Source of the DNA: JAFGTX01 sp942492225
GTDB lineage: Bacteria > Bacillota > Clostridia > Peptostreptococcales > Acidaminobacteraceae
DNA: 41,947 nt
Direction of reading: 5' to 3'
Assembly: GCA_942492225.1 (NCBI GenBank)
Contig: CALODS010000060.1
Coordinates: forward strand, 1-41,947
Part shown: positions 22,710-31,967 of the stretch, piece after piece
How the letters are laid out: every line of letters begins with the position of its first letter
Position numbering within the stretch: the first letter of the stretch is position 1
Notes under the pieces: generated by a model
Databases searched by the model: none
What the model was told of the DNA's origin: nothing
What the model saw: only the letters and a program-made list of their open reading frames with translations
Program-made: the position numbers and the translations under genes

Positions 22710-24545
22710 TTATTTATAAATAGTGCAATTTAGTGGAAGCGTGATAATGAATTTAGCACCTTCCTCTTTTTTTGCGACACATTCGATGGTTCCACCGTAA
22801 GCGCTTAAAGTCGTTTTGACGCCGAATAATCCTAGCCCACTGTGTTTATAATTTTTAGCAGTAGAATAAAAAGGTTCAAAAATATCTTGATCACAATCAG
22901 TTAGGAGTCCAACACCATCATCTTCATAGCTTATGGTAGTTGCTAATTTATTTTGAACAACTGAAATCCAAATAGTTCCACTTTTTGCGTTTGCAAAACC
23001 ATGTTCAAATGAATTATCAACAAGTGGTTCGAAAATGTCATAAAGAGTGCCTTTGCTTAAAGGTAACGTTAAATTGGCATCACAATTGAGATTAAATGTT
23101 AACGGTATATCAAAAGTTGAAGACGTCAATGTAACAATCTCATTAAGGGACTGCGTCAATAACAGATCACCAGTATGATGAGGGTAAAATTCAGTTGAAA
23201 TACGTTTAAATTTATTGATAAGTGTATTTATTTGATTAACGGAAGTTTCTATGTGGTTTAGTGAATTAACGAGCTTAGTGTCATAGTCGTCTATAGTTGG
23301 AGACAATCGTTTTGTGTAGTCCAATAGCATAGTGATATTCCCGATAGGCGTATTAATATCATGGGCAATACCTGTAACCAAATGGGTAAGAGAGGCTTGT
23401 CTTTTAAATTCCATCATTCTAGAAGTGGTCTCTTCTATTTCTTTGGTTTTTTTACTAATTTGTTTAATGAGAATTGATATATATAAAATTAAGAATGTTG
23501 AAATGGCAAAGCTTGTCAGCAAAACAGGTTTATGCTGCTCATAAAAACTTTTTGGCTTATTTATAAAATCAGCTTCGATAGGAATGAGTTTAATATTTAA
23601 GTTATGTTTTTTTAATGCACTATAATCAAAGACATATTTGTTTCCTAAACTAGAATCAAGAAAGGGCGTGTCAAGTTGACCTACTAGATAATTAATTATT
23701 AATTCACCCATTTTTTGACCTTGAGAGTATCCAGAAACGAGCTTTCCGCCGATAACTTCTGAATCCATTGAAAAAGTCCAAAGTCCATAAATAGGTTGTT
23801 TGGCGACTTGAGTCAGAATCTTAGCGCTAAAATGTGGATCATAGGCGATGCCTTGTTTATCGACCATAAAAAAACCATAAATCAGTGCAATGCTAGGATC
23901 ATTGATGGCGCTTACGAAGTTTTTTAATTCATTTAATGTTGAAGGTGTAATCACTTCAATATTTAGTGGAGAATCCTTCATTCTAACTCTAATATCCTCT
24001 ATTGTAATTTTTGCGGTGTTTGAATCATCAAACAGAAAATAGAGTGTTGAAATATTAGGTTGCAATGTAGTAATCACATCAACGGTTTCTTCTAGAGATA
24101 TATTTTCTCTAATCCCATAGATATAATTATAAGCTGAAAAATCATATGGGTTTAGTGCATTAACGCCTGAGAAAAAGAGTGGTGTATCCTCAAAGTATAT
24201 GTTTTTAATAGACAACATAAAAGAAAGAGCGTTATCATCAGTAACCGCAATTAAATCAAAGTCGTGATCGACATGCTTTGATATAAAGAAATCCCTAAAA
24301 CACTCAAAATACTCATCAGAATAATGACGTTTTGTATCCATATATTCAATAGTAATATCATAGTTGTAAGGTGTGCCTTTGAGCACATCAAGAAATCCTT
24401 GATTTTGGTCATAGGTCCATGATTGCGTTTCAGAGTATGAATGAATTAGCAGAACTTTAATAGGTTCTATATCCATTGAAGATTGTGAAAATGATGGAAG
24501 TGGTAAGCATGCTATAAAAGCTAAGAGAAATGGCAATAATCGCAT
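22710..24545 (-). CDS. Sensor histidine kinase with ABC-binding-protein-like sensor
   Basis: A 611-residue membrane kinase. A signal peptide or first anchor (1-20) is followed by an extracellular ABC_sub_bind-type sensor domain (about 27-325; KVLLIHSY, PLFFSGVNA, PIYGLWTF). A membrane segment (about 341-362) leads to a dimerisation helix with H395 in VTGIAHDINTPIGNI and a C-terminal HATPase with DNSFEHG, DDGVGL and GLGLFGVK. The start at 24545 is preferred because AGGAGG precedes it, whereas a longer frame would place that site inside the gene. No response regulator is adjacent; the deacylase-like gene lies just upstream on the same strand and may be co-transcribed. Confidence 0.9.
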   Translation of the reverse strand: MRLLPFLLAFIACLPLPSFSQSSMDIEPIKVLLIHSYSETQSWTYDQNQGFLDVLKGTPYNYDITIEYMDTKRHYSDEYFECFRDFFISKHVDHDFDLIAVTDDNALSFMLSIKNIYFEDTPLFFSGVNALNPYDFSAYNYIYGIRENISLEETVDVITTLQPNISTLYFLFDDSNTAKITIEDIRVRMKDSPLNIEVITPSTLNELKNFVSAINDPSIALIYGFFMVDKQGIAYDPHFSAKILTQVAKQPIYGLWTFSMDSEVIGGKLVSGYSQGQKMGELIINYLVGQLDTPFLDSSLGNKYVFDYSALKKHNLNIKLIPIEADFINKPKSFYEQHKPVLLTSFAISTFLILYISILIKQISKKTKEIEETTSRMMEFKRQASLTHLVTGIAHDINTPIGNITMLLDYTKRLSPTIDDYDTKLVNSLNHIETSVNQINTLINKFKRISTEFYPHHTGDLLLTQSLNEIVTLTSSTFDIPLTFNLNCDANLTLPLSKGTLYDIFEPLVDNSFEHGFANAKSGTIWISVVQNKLATTISYEDDGVGLLTDCDQDIFEPFYSTAKNYKHSGLGLFGVKTTLSAYGGTIECVAKKEEGAKFIITLPLNCTIYK

Positions 24546-24585
24546 AATAATCCTCCTCATTATGGCACATACTTACCCAATTTTA

Positions 24586-25512
24586 TCAAAGATAAAAGAC
24601 CGTTTTTTCTGGTGTCTTTAATGCTTTACGGTTGATTAGCGGTAAATCAAGTTCTTCAGCGAGTTGACGTATGACATCTTTAGCAGGTTTTTTCAATTTT
24701 TCGTGAATGACGAATCCATCTATGCCACCTTCAATAGAGGCGATGCATTTTTTTATATTTTCTAATCCTATTTTACCCATGTAGCGTTCATTATCAATCC
24801 ATCTGCTTGGAAGGATGTGTGTCAGGCTAAAAGGATGTGTCGGATGAAGAATTGCATTTGTGATGGTATCTTCAAAATGCATTCCACCAACATATAAAAC
24901 AGTGGGAAATGATTGCTTGTTATCAAAAACGTCTAAGAGTGACTTTGAAATAACTTCAATAGCTTCTTTGTTATTGTAACTTAAGCTTGTACTACCAATT
25001 TCAATATCAATTAGTGGTGCGTGGACATCTTTTAACCAGCTTACATCACCGCCATAAACAATTCCTGACCAGTGGGTGGCTTCAGATGTAACACTAAAAT
25101 CATTTAATTGTGTTGCGTTTTTATATTGCTCTAAAGAGCGCATAATATTGGTTGCATAGAGTGGTTTGCTAGGGGTATAGTATGATGACATTACATCACC
25201 AGCAGTGTGAACGGCGAGTATTTTGTCAGGTGCATTTTGACCACCATGCCAATTGACCATGCCAATTAATTCTACATCTTTCAATCGTTCTAAAACAGGT
25301 TGGTAAGTGTGGTGATCTTGACATAAAACCACTTTTGTTCGTATGTATAATAGACGATTACCATCATTTGTCATGTGTTCAAGAACGGGATAATCATCAA
25401 CGATCCAGTCAAGTGCTGTTAATGATACTAAAGAATTAGTTTTGTTAAATACCAGTGGTGCGACTTCATCCTTTGACGCATCCATACATAAAAAATAAGC
25501 TGCTGTTTTCAT
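24586..25512 (-). CDS. D-aminoacyl-tRNA deacylase, DTD2/GEK1 type
   Basis: A 308-residue protein that matches the archaeal and plant DTD2 (GEK1) family block by block: a glycine/histidine loop then ILAVHTAGD, the VTSEATHWSG motif (VCYEATHHGP in archaea), IDIEIGSTSLSYNNKEA, VGGMHFEDTITNAIL, LTHILPSRW and RQLAEELDLPLI near the end. DTD2 removes D-amino acids, also aldehyde-modified ones, from tRNA. Differences from my recall of the archaeal protein are HW for HH and SG for GP in the EATHHGP motif, and a short insertion before the EIGS block. So the activity needs proof. AAGGAGG precedes the start. It lies just upstream of the sensor kinase gene, perhaps in one transcript. Confidence 0.8.
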   Translation of the reverse strand: MKTAAYFLCMDASKDEVAPLVFNKTNSLVSLTALDWIVDDYPVLEHMTNDGNRLLYIRTKVVLCQDHHTYQPVLERLKDVELIGMVNWHGGQNAPDKILAVHTAGDVMSSYYTPSKPLYATNIMRSLEQYKNATQLNDFSVTSEATHWSGIVYGGDVSWLKDVHAPLIDIEIGSTSLSYNNKEAIEVISKSLLDVFDNKQSFPTVLYVGGMHFEDTITNAILHPTHPFSLTHILPSRWIDNERYMGKIGLENIKKCIASIEGGIDGFVIHEKLKKPAKDVIRQLAEELDLPLINRKALKTPEKTVFYL

Positions 25513-25687
25513 AATTCCTCCTTGTTATATTACAAATTTTTTGACGATGATTCTTACTCTTATTATAACAATATTTTACGTGTAGATTGAAATGGAAGTT
25601 ATAAATTCATTAAAAAAGTGGTAAAAACTAGAATTTTATTGAATTGAGTTGTATACTAATAGCGATAAGTAATCGAGGAGGTTAGAA

Positions 25688-26209
25688 ATGCAACTGACAT
25701 ATACATTAACAGAGCAAGATTACATTGATTTTAATTTATATACATTTAAGACATCAAAAACCATGAAAAGAGGTGTGTTGCGACAAAGGATTATCGGCCC
25801 CGTTATTTTTATGGCAGCCTCTAGATTTGCACCAAGAATCCTCGACATCCCAGCTTGGTTTAGCTATCTTATTTTTGGCCTTGCTAGTATAGCATGGGTT
25901 ATTTATTATCCCAAAAAGATAGAAAAACATCTTGTAAAAACAATAAAAAAGCGCTTTGAAGAAGGGGATAACCATGGTCTGTTAGCAGAAACTGTTCTTA
26001 TTATGGATGAAGAGGGATTACACTTCCAAAATGACTATAATGAGTCCTTTGTTAAGTGGAGTGTGGTTAACAAAATCGAAGAATCAGAGAGTCATATATA
26101 TTTGTTTAACAGCAGTATCTCAGCACATATTATTCCTAAGATGGCTTTTTCATCAACAAATGAAATGGAAGAATTTCGTCGACAAGTTGATACACGTATT
26201 TTAGGCTAA
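25688..26209 (+). CDS. YcxB-family membrane protein
   Basis: A 173-residue protein beginning LTYTLTEQDYIDFNLYTF, a hallmark of YcxB-like proteins. Two membrane segments follow (about 36-52 and 58-76), then a cytoplasmic C-terminal domain with LIMDEEGLHFQNDYNESFVKWSVVNKIEE and HIIPKMAFSSTNEMEEFRR. The family function is unknown. AGGAGG lies seven bases before the ATG. It stands alone, facing the next gene tail to tail. Confidence 0.85.
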   Translation: MQLTYTLTEQDYIDFNLYTFKTSKTMKRGVLRQRIIGPVIFMAASRFAPRILDIPAWFSYLIFGLASIAWVIYYPKKIEKHLVKTIKKRFEEGDNHGLLAETVLIMDEEGLHFQNDYNESFVKWSVVNKIEESESHIYLFNSSISAHIIPKMAFSSTNEMEEFRRQVDTRILG

Positions 26210-26237
26210 ACATCTTAAAACATTGATACAACAATCA

Positions 26238-26771
26238 CTAAATAAAAGCTATAAGAATGACAATACCTATAGCAATAAGCATTGGTATTACAATAGCCAA
26301 ACAACCACTATTAGAAGCTTGAATTGGTGAGGGCGTAAATACATCCGTGTGTATTTTTTGATAAGATGCTTTTGATTCATCTTGCACCAACTTATATCCC
26401 CAGTGTTGTGATTTTGCAAAGGATTTAATAAAGAGGGGAATGGTACTTAAATCAAGAGTCATTTCCTTTTGTTGGCCAGAACGATCTCGTCCAATTGTTT
26501 TCACTTTGTAATGTGCTGCTGGACTCTTTATTATGCCATCTGCTGATAAAAGTGAATCTTCCTCATTTTCGTTAACGATATGTTCCCAATAATAAATAGT
26601 TTCAGTGGGGGCATCAAATAGTAATTTCCCTTGAAATTGAATAGATCCCTGATTATGTTCAGCAGTGAAATTTTGATTTATAACAATATCAGCTGTTGTA
26701 GATATTTCAGTCGGCACACCTATATTGGTTAGTTCGGTTACCAATCTTGTTTGTAATTCTTTTTTGCCCAT
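26238..26771 (-). CDS. Hypothetical tail-anchored protein
   Basis: A 177-residue protein I do not recognise. The first about 145 residues are soluble and beta-rich in appearance, and the end (about 155-177) is one strong membrane segment (CLAIVIPMLIAIGIVILIAFI) with nothing after it, so the protein is probably anchored by its C-terminus with the bulk in the cytoplasm. An AAAGGAGG site precedes the ATG. It follows the dioxygenase-like gene on the same strand by about 45 bases and may share its transcript. Confidence 0.65.
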   Translation of the reverse strand: MGKKELQTRLVTELTNIGVPTEISTTADIVINQNFTAEHNQGSIQFQGKLLFDAPTETIYYWEHIVNENEEDSLLSADGIIKSPAAHYKVKTIGRDRSGQQKEMTLDLSTIPLFIKSFAKSQHWGYKLVQDESKASYQKIHTDVFTPSPIQASNSGCLAIVIPMLIAIGIVILIAFI

Positions 26772-26815
26772 AATCTGAGACCTCCTTTCTCAATAATTAC
26801 CCTAATAAAATAAAC

Positions 26816-27577
26816 TCACTCGAAAATATAACTGGTCATGGATAAACTTCCCCAAATAAGCTCATCATTAAAAATTGTTATTGTATCCGTCGTATGTGTT
26901 GCACCTAAAACATAGAGTAGTGGGTCGTAGTGATCACTTATTGGCACTGATAGATGCGCGGATTCTTCGACGCGATAATAATGAATACATTTAGAATGAT
27001 TACAGCTAAGAATCGCTTCTTTAACATAGTTATTAAACTGTAGTGCCCAAGGATAAGGTTCAGATAGTTTTATGTTGACGCGACTTAAATTATGCACAAT
27101 GTTACCGCTGCCAATAATGAGCACATCTTCATCTCTAAATCCTTTCAGTTGCTGTCCAATTTTATATTTTTCTTCTGCACTTGCATTTGCGTTCACACTT
27201 AATTGCACGACAGGTATATCCCGATTTGGGTACATATGGTTGAGGACAGACCATGCGCCATGATCGATCCCCCAATCATTATTAATGTTGATTGGAACCG
27301 TTAATCGTTCGCGGACGGATTTCGAGAGAGTGGCATCACCCTTGACTTGATAATTAACTTGATAGAGTGCGTCTGGAAAACCATACATATCATTAATGAC
27401 CCTTGGTATATCAGTATCTTGAATATAGGTATCTTTTACAAACCAATGGGCCGAAATCATTAAAATAGCTTTTGGTTTATATTGTTCACCTATTTTGCGC
27501 CATTCTTCTGTAAATTTATTACTTTCTATTGCATTCATTGGGGATCCGTGACCCACAAAAATTACTGGTAAAGACAT
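26816..27577 (-). CDS. 4,5-DOPA dioxygenase extradiol-like protein (LigB family)
   Basis: A 253-residue class III extradiol dioxygenase homologue, close to YgiD of Escherichia coli. Metal and active-site motifs are present: GHGSPM with H10, SAHW with H44, WGIDHGAW, GSGNIVHNL and DHYDPLLYVLGA. Such enzymes open catechol rings with oxygen, which is unexpected in a cell that otherwise looks anaerobic, so the real substrate may differ or the protein may protect against catechols. TAGGAGG precedes the ATG. It is divergent from the CobW-like gene across 88 bases. Confidence 0.88.
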   Translation of the reverse strand: MSLPVIFVGHGSPMNAIESNKFTEEWRKIGEQYKPKAILMISAHWFVKDTYIQDTDIPRVINDMYGFPDALYQVNYQVKGDATLSKSVRERLTVPININNDWGIDHGAWSVLNHMYPNRDIPVVQLSVNANASAEEKYKIGQQLKGFRDEDVLIIGSGNIVHNLSRVNIKLSEPYPWALQFNNYVKEAILSCNHSKCIHYYRVEESAHLSVPISDHYDPLLYVLGATHTTDTITIFNDELIWGSLSMTSYIFE

Positions 27578-27665
27578 AACGACCTCCTAAAATGATATAA
27601 ATCTAATTCATTTATACCCAATTTATGATACAATACATAAGTTAAAAGCTTTTAGGAGGTATATT

Positions 27666-28601
27666 ATGGCAAGTAAAACAAAATTATATTTATTGTCTGG
27701 ATTTTTAGGATCAGGAAAGACAACTTTTTTAACGAAAGTTCTGAATGAAATTGAGGGAAAGAAAATAGGTGTTATTCAAAATGAATTCGGGAAAATTAGT
27801 ATTGATGGCCCTGTCATTGAGAAGGATGGCATTTCAGTGGTTGAGCTAAATAGAGGCTCTGTATTTTGTTCTTGTTTGAAATTATCTTTTGTAGAAGCAT
27901 TAGCGGAAATGTTAGACCGAGGATTAGATTATGTCTTTGTGGAAAGTTCAGGACTAGCAGACCCATCTAATATTGAAGAAATTTTAGCGGGTGTTGAGAT
28001 AGTAAGAGATGAAGGTTACCAGTATGGTGGTGCTATATGCCTTGTCGATGCCTTACATTTCTTAGAGCAAAAAGAAGAAATGGAAATGTTATCTCGTCAA
28101 ATTTTCTATTCGAATATTGCAATCATCAATAAGTCAGATTTGGTGTCTGAGGAAACAATAGAGGCCATTAATAAGAGTGTTTTAGAGATTCACTCAAATA
28201 TAGAAGTGTTTAAAACAAGTTTTGGTGAGATTCCATTTGATTTTTTAAACAGAGATATAATAGCAGGTCATGAACCGAAAAGCCAAGAAACGACAAATAC
28301 AAAAGAAAACAAACCCAAAACTTTAAGTCTATCTTGGGAAGGATCAATTCCAAAAGATAAATTAGAAAGTTTTTTAAATAAAGTAGCAGTAGATGCTTAT
28401 AGAATAAAAGGGTTTGCAACATTGGATGAAGGGTCACACAAAATAGACGTTGTGAACAAAAAAATTGATATGATACCAGCGGATAATAACACATTAGAAG
28501 CGACACTTGTATTTATTTCTAAAATTGGTATTCAGATTATAAGAAATATTGATACAACTTGGAAAGCTGAAATTGGCATTCCTATGAAAATGAAAAATTA
28601 A
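27666..28601 (+). CDS. CobW/G3E-family GTPase, probable metallochaperone
   Basis: A 311-residue GTPase of the G3E family (CobW/ZNG/UreG relatives), which insert or deliver metals. The P-loop is SGFLGSGKTT (11-20), with VESSGLADPSN (Walker B/switch area), NKSD for guanine recognition, and a C-terminal CobW_C-like domain (about 225-305). The usual metal motif CxCC is reduced to C68-S-C70 followed by L (VFCSCLK), so one cysteine ligand is missing. TAGGAGG precedes the start. The DEAD-box gene follows within about ten bases, so both are likely one operon. Confidence 0.88.
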   Translation: MASKTKLYLLSGFLGSGKTTFLTKVLNEIEGKKIGVIQNEFGKISIDGPVIEKDGISVVELNRGSVFCSCLKLSFVEALAEMLDRGLDYVFVESSGLADPSNIEEILAGVEIVRDEGYQYGGAICLVDALHFLEQKEEMEMLSRQIFYSNIAIINKSDLVSEETIEAINKSVLEIHSNIEVFKTSFGEIPFDFLNRDIIAGHEPKSQETTNTKENKPKTLSLSWEGSIPKDKLESFLNKVAVDAYRIKGFATLDEGSHKIDVVNKKIDMIPADNNTLEATLVFISKIGIQIIRNIDTTWKAEIGIPMKMKN

Positions 28602-28611
28602 GGTGGAAGTA

Positions 28612-29754
28612 ATGAAAAATTTTAAAGCGTATGGATTAGATGATTGTCTAATCGAAGGATTAAAAATCGATGGCATCGTAGAGCCGACAACTGTGCAAGA
28701 TGAAACAATAGAAATGATTTTACAAAACAAAGATGTCATTGCTGAGGCTGTAACAGGAAGTGGAAAAACACTTGCTTATCTGTTGCCATCATTTCAAAAA
28801 ATAGATGAAACGTCAAAGGAACTTCATACATTGGTATTAGCACCAACGCATGAATTAGTTTTGCAGGTGAATAATGTTATTAAAGCACTTGCACAATCTT
28901 CTGGGAAAGCAGTGCGTTCAGCAACGATTATCGGTGAAGTCAATATTAAGAGACAAGTGGAAGCCCTTAAAGCAAAACCCCATATTGTTGTTGGTACACC
29001 AGGTCGTGTACTAGAATTAATAAAGATGAAAAAACTAAAAGCACACCAAATAAAAACGGTTATTATTGATGAAGCAGATAAATTACTTTCTGACAATAAT
29101 ATAGAGTCAATAAAAGCCGTCTTAAAAACAACTTTAAGAGATCGTCAATTGTGTATTTTCTCAGCTTCGATCAGCAATGAGGCCATTGATTATGCAAGTA
29201 AAATGATGAATGAACCAACACTCATTCAATTAGATGGCCAAAAAGTGAATACGGATATCACACATATGTGTGTATTAGCGGAACAGAGAGATAAAATTAA
29301 TACCGTACGAAAAATAATACATGCTGTAAATCCTCAAAAGGCCATTGTATTTATCAATAAAAACGAAATGGTGCAAGAAGTAGAATCTAAACTGAAGTAT
29401 CATAAAATAGAAGCTGTTGGAATGTTTGGTAATGCGAGAAAAGCAGATAGAAAGAAATCTTTAGATGCATTTAAAAGTGGAAAGGCCAATGTATTAATTG
29501 CCTCGGATTTAGCAGCAAGAGGTTTAGACTTACAAGATATTACGCATATTATCAGCTTGGATATTCCCGTAAATTTGAATGAATACGTTCATAGAGCAGG
29601 TCGTACAGGTCGTGCAGGAAAAAAAGGTGTATCGATTTCAATTATTGCAGAGAGAGAAATTAGTGCAATGATGAAAATTGAAAAAATGCATAACATTGAA
29701 TTTAAAGTAATGGAAGTAAGAGAAGGAAAATTGTTAGAGCCAAAAGAAAAATAG
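28612..29754 (+). CDS. DEAD-box RNA helicase
   Basis: A 380-residue ATP-dependent RNA helicase with the two RecA-like domains and little else: Q-motif region PTTVQDETI, motif I AVTGSGKT, motif Ia APTHELVLQV, TPGRVLEL, motif II DEAD, motif III SAS (usually SAT), motif V area ASDLAARGLD and motif VI HRAGRTGR. Such proteins unwind RNA in ribosome assembly or decay. The start at 28612 fits AAGGTGG better than the GTG at 28603. It follows the CobW-like gene closely and ends at a terminator shared with the MetRS gene. Confidence 0.93.
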   Translation: MKNFKAYGLDDCLIEGLKIDGIVEPTTVQDETIEMILQNKDVIAEAVTGSGKTLAYLLPSFQKIDETSKELHTLVLAPTHELVLQVNNVIKALAQSSGKAVRSATIIGEVNIKRQVEALKAKPHIVVGTPGRVLELIKMKKLKAHQIKTVIIDEADKLLSDNNIESIKAVLKTTLRDRQLCIFSASISNEAIDYASKMMNEPTLIQLDGQKVNTDITHMCVLAEQRDKINTVRKIIHAVNPQKAIVFINKNEMVQEVESKLKYHKIEAVGMFGNARKADRKKSLDAFKSGKANVLIASDLAARGLDLQDITHIISLDIPVNLNEYVHRAGRTGRAGKKGVSISIIAEREISAMMKIEKMHNIEFKVMEVREGKLLEPKEK

Positions 29755-29764
29755 AGATAAAAAT

Positions 29765-29811
29765 AACACCTAAGTGATTCCAAATTTATGGAAGACTTAG
29801 GTGTTTTTTAT
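29765..29811. terminator. Bidirectional intrinsic terminator
   Basis: AACACCTAAGT pairs with ACTTAGGTGTT, with an inner TTCC/GGAA helix, and T or A runs stand on both sides. It lies between the helicase gene and the converging MetRS gene. Confidence 0.9.
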
Positions 29812-29843
29812 TGTGCTAACAGTTCTTATGTTTATACAAGATG

Positions 29844-31850
29844 TTATTCAAAGAAACTTGGATGATTTGCGAAGAAATCATACTTTGGTGGAATTGCTTT
29901 AATTGTGTGAGTAGAAGGCTCTACCATGTGGCGTTCAATTGGCTCGAAAATATGATCCCAAGACCATAATGATGAATCAATATTTAAGTAATCTTGAACA
30001 TTTTCAGCGCTTGTTGGAACAACAGGGTGAAGTAAGGTTAATGTTACTTTAACACCATAAAACATATCCGCAAGAATTTGCATTCTTAAGTCGTTGTCTT
30101 CTTCTTTATCAGCAATCGTCATATGCTTTGCCCAATATTTGCTGAGTTTTCTTATAACATTATCAAGAGAGATAATCACACGATGGAATTCATGTTGTGA
30201 CATATTGCGTTCAAAGTCATAAATTGAACGTTCCATAAGGGTTAATATTTCTTCACTGATGTCTCTTTGAGGAATTTTCAGGTCATTATATTTTTCACTT
30301 GTGTAGAAACATGACCGTACAATTCTATTAAATACTTTAGTTAATAATGACCCATCTTTTAATACTGGATCTTCATTTTTATTTTCAAAAGTTTCATCAA
30401 GAGCCATTGGATTGAAACTAACACTACGCTTAGAGAGTCCAAGACTTAGGAAATGCATGCGTAATTGATCACTGGTATAATAGTCTAATAATTCATGTGC
30501 CATTGGCGGCTTAATTGCGCCAGAACTACTTGCTTTTTCATTCATAAATAAAATGTGATGATTTGCAACTAAATGTGGGAAATTCATCGCTGAAATATCA
30601 AGTGTTTCCATGTTCTGCGTGTCTTTCTGTCCATTCACTTCTGCTGCATAATAAGCCATTAACATCGCCATTTCAGGTAGTCCGTAAAAGTGGATGTTGT
30701 CTTCTCCAATAAATTGATAAACTTTGGCGTCTTTATCCAACCACCATTTTGCCCAACTGTCATCATTGTTTTGACTATCCAAATATGCTTTGGTAAATGA
30801 GATAGGTGCCCAAAGTGATTCAGGCCATACCCAAAATGTTAAATTCTCTAATCCATCTTGAGATGGAACTGGAACGCCCCAATCTATATTACCCGTTAAA
30901 CGGAATGGTGTAATCGTTTTTCCGGAACGATATCTCACGCTATTTTCATCAAGAAGTTTCTTTGCGATATCTCGCTCATCTAAGTCGTTAAAATTAATGG
31001 TTACTGAAGGTTTCTTTTCAATATCTTCAAGAACACCTCCCAACGAAGCAATAAAATCTTGCGTCAGTGGTTCAAATTCTTTTCTCGTAATGTGAAGAGC
31101 AGGAGGGAATAGGAACTCTTCTAAAGTTCTTATAACCACTTGTCTAACTGTTCTATCTCCTTTAAGCTGTTCTACTAATCTTTTAAGTGGTTCAGTAAAA
31201 CGCTCTAAATCAAAATACCAGTTATCAGTATTTTGTAGTTCGGGTTTATCCCCAGATAAAACGCTTAATGGATTAATTAAATCTTCTGGTGGATATTGAT
31301 GACCTAAATCACATTCGTCGGCATATGCTTTTTCTGATTTACATCCTTCATACGGACATTTACCAAGGACTTGACGTCCATTTAAGAAAATTTTGTGAAT
31401 AGGGTCAAAGAACTGTGGACAGCTCATTTTTTTTAAAAATCCATGAGTATAAAGGATATTAAACACTTCTTCTGATACCTTTTTATGTGTGTCACCGCTT
31501 TTTCCAAAGGCAGATGTCGCGTATAAACTTAAATCAACATCATATGCTTTTAATGTATCCTTTTGCTTCACATGAAAGTTTTGAACATAATCTTCAATAG
31601 AGATGTCAACGCCTTCTTTCTCACAGTAGGCCTTGTGACTTGTAATAATAGGTGATCCATAACAATCTGTTCCTGAGACGAAAATAACATTTTCAGGTCC
31701 TATTCTATCTTTCAAAAACCTTGCATAAGTATCAGCATGTACGAATACACCGCCAATATGACCGAAATGTAGTGCCTTGTTGCCGTAAGGCATGCCACCA
31801 GTAATAACCGCTCTTTTTGGGAACTCTGGACGTTTAATGTGCTTATTCAT
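29844..31850 (-). CDS. metG: Methionine--tRNA ligase, divergent
   Basis: A 668-residue class I synthetase that attaches methionine to tRNA. The HIGH box reads PYGNKALHFGHIGG, the knuckle with CPYEGCKSEKAYADECDLGHQY fits a zinc site, and FIGEDNIHFYGL is the usual MetRS block. The second catalytic box is unusual: in place of KMSKS stands EKASSSGAIKPP. The anticodon-binding helical domain is present (about 510-660), and no C-terminal tRNA-binding (EMAP) domain follows. AGGAGG precedes the start, and a T-box leader lies upstream. It may be a second, variant MetRS of the genome; whether another copy exists cannot be seen here. Confidence 0.9.
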   Translation of the reverse strand: MNKHIKRPEFPKRAVITGGMPYGNKALHFGHIGGVFVHADTYARFLKDRIGPENVIFVSGTDCYGSPIITSHKAYCEKEGVDISIEDYVQNFHVKQKDTLKAYDVDLSLYATSAFGKSGDTHKKVSEEVFNILYTHGFLKKMSCPQFFDPIHKIFLNGRQVLGKCPYEGCKSEKAYADECDLGHQYPPEDLINPLSVLSGDKPELQNTDNWYFDLERFTEPLKRLVEQLKGDRTVRQVVIRTLEEFLFPPALHITRKEFEPLTQDFIASLGGVLEDIEKKPSVTINFNDLDERDIAKKLLDENSVRYRSGKTITPFRLTGNIDWGVPVPSQDGLENLTFWVWPESLWAPISFTKAYLDSQNNDDSWAKWWLDKDAKVYQFIGEDNIHFYGLPEMAMLMAYYAAEVNGQKDTQNMETLDISAMNFPHLVANHHILFMNEKASSSGAIKPPMAHELLDYYTSDQLRMHFLSLGLSKRSVSFNPMALDETFENKNEDPVLKDGSLLTKVFNRIVRSCFYTSEKYNDLKIPQRDISEEILTLMERSIYDFERNMSQHEFHRVIISLDNVIRKLSKYWAKHMTIADKEEDNDLRMQILADMFYGVKVTLTLLHPVVPTSAENVQDYLNIDSSLWSWDHIFEPIERHMVEPSTHTIKAIPPKYDFFANHPSFFE

Positions 31851-31967
31851 TTGATTCCTCCTTGTTTTAATAAGAAGAAGCTAAAATCAAGCAAGTATAT
31901 ACTAAAGTTTAAATGTTATCAAACAGTTATGATATATTTCTGCGAGAGGGTAGTACTGCTTTTTAAA

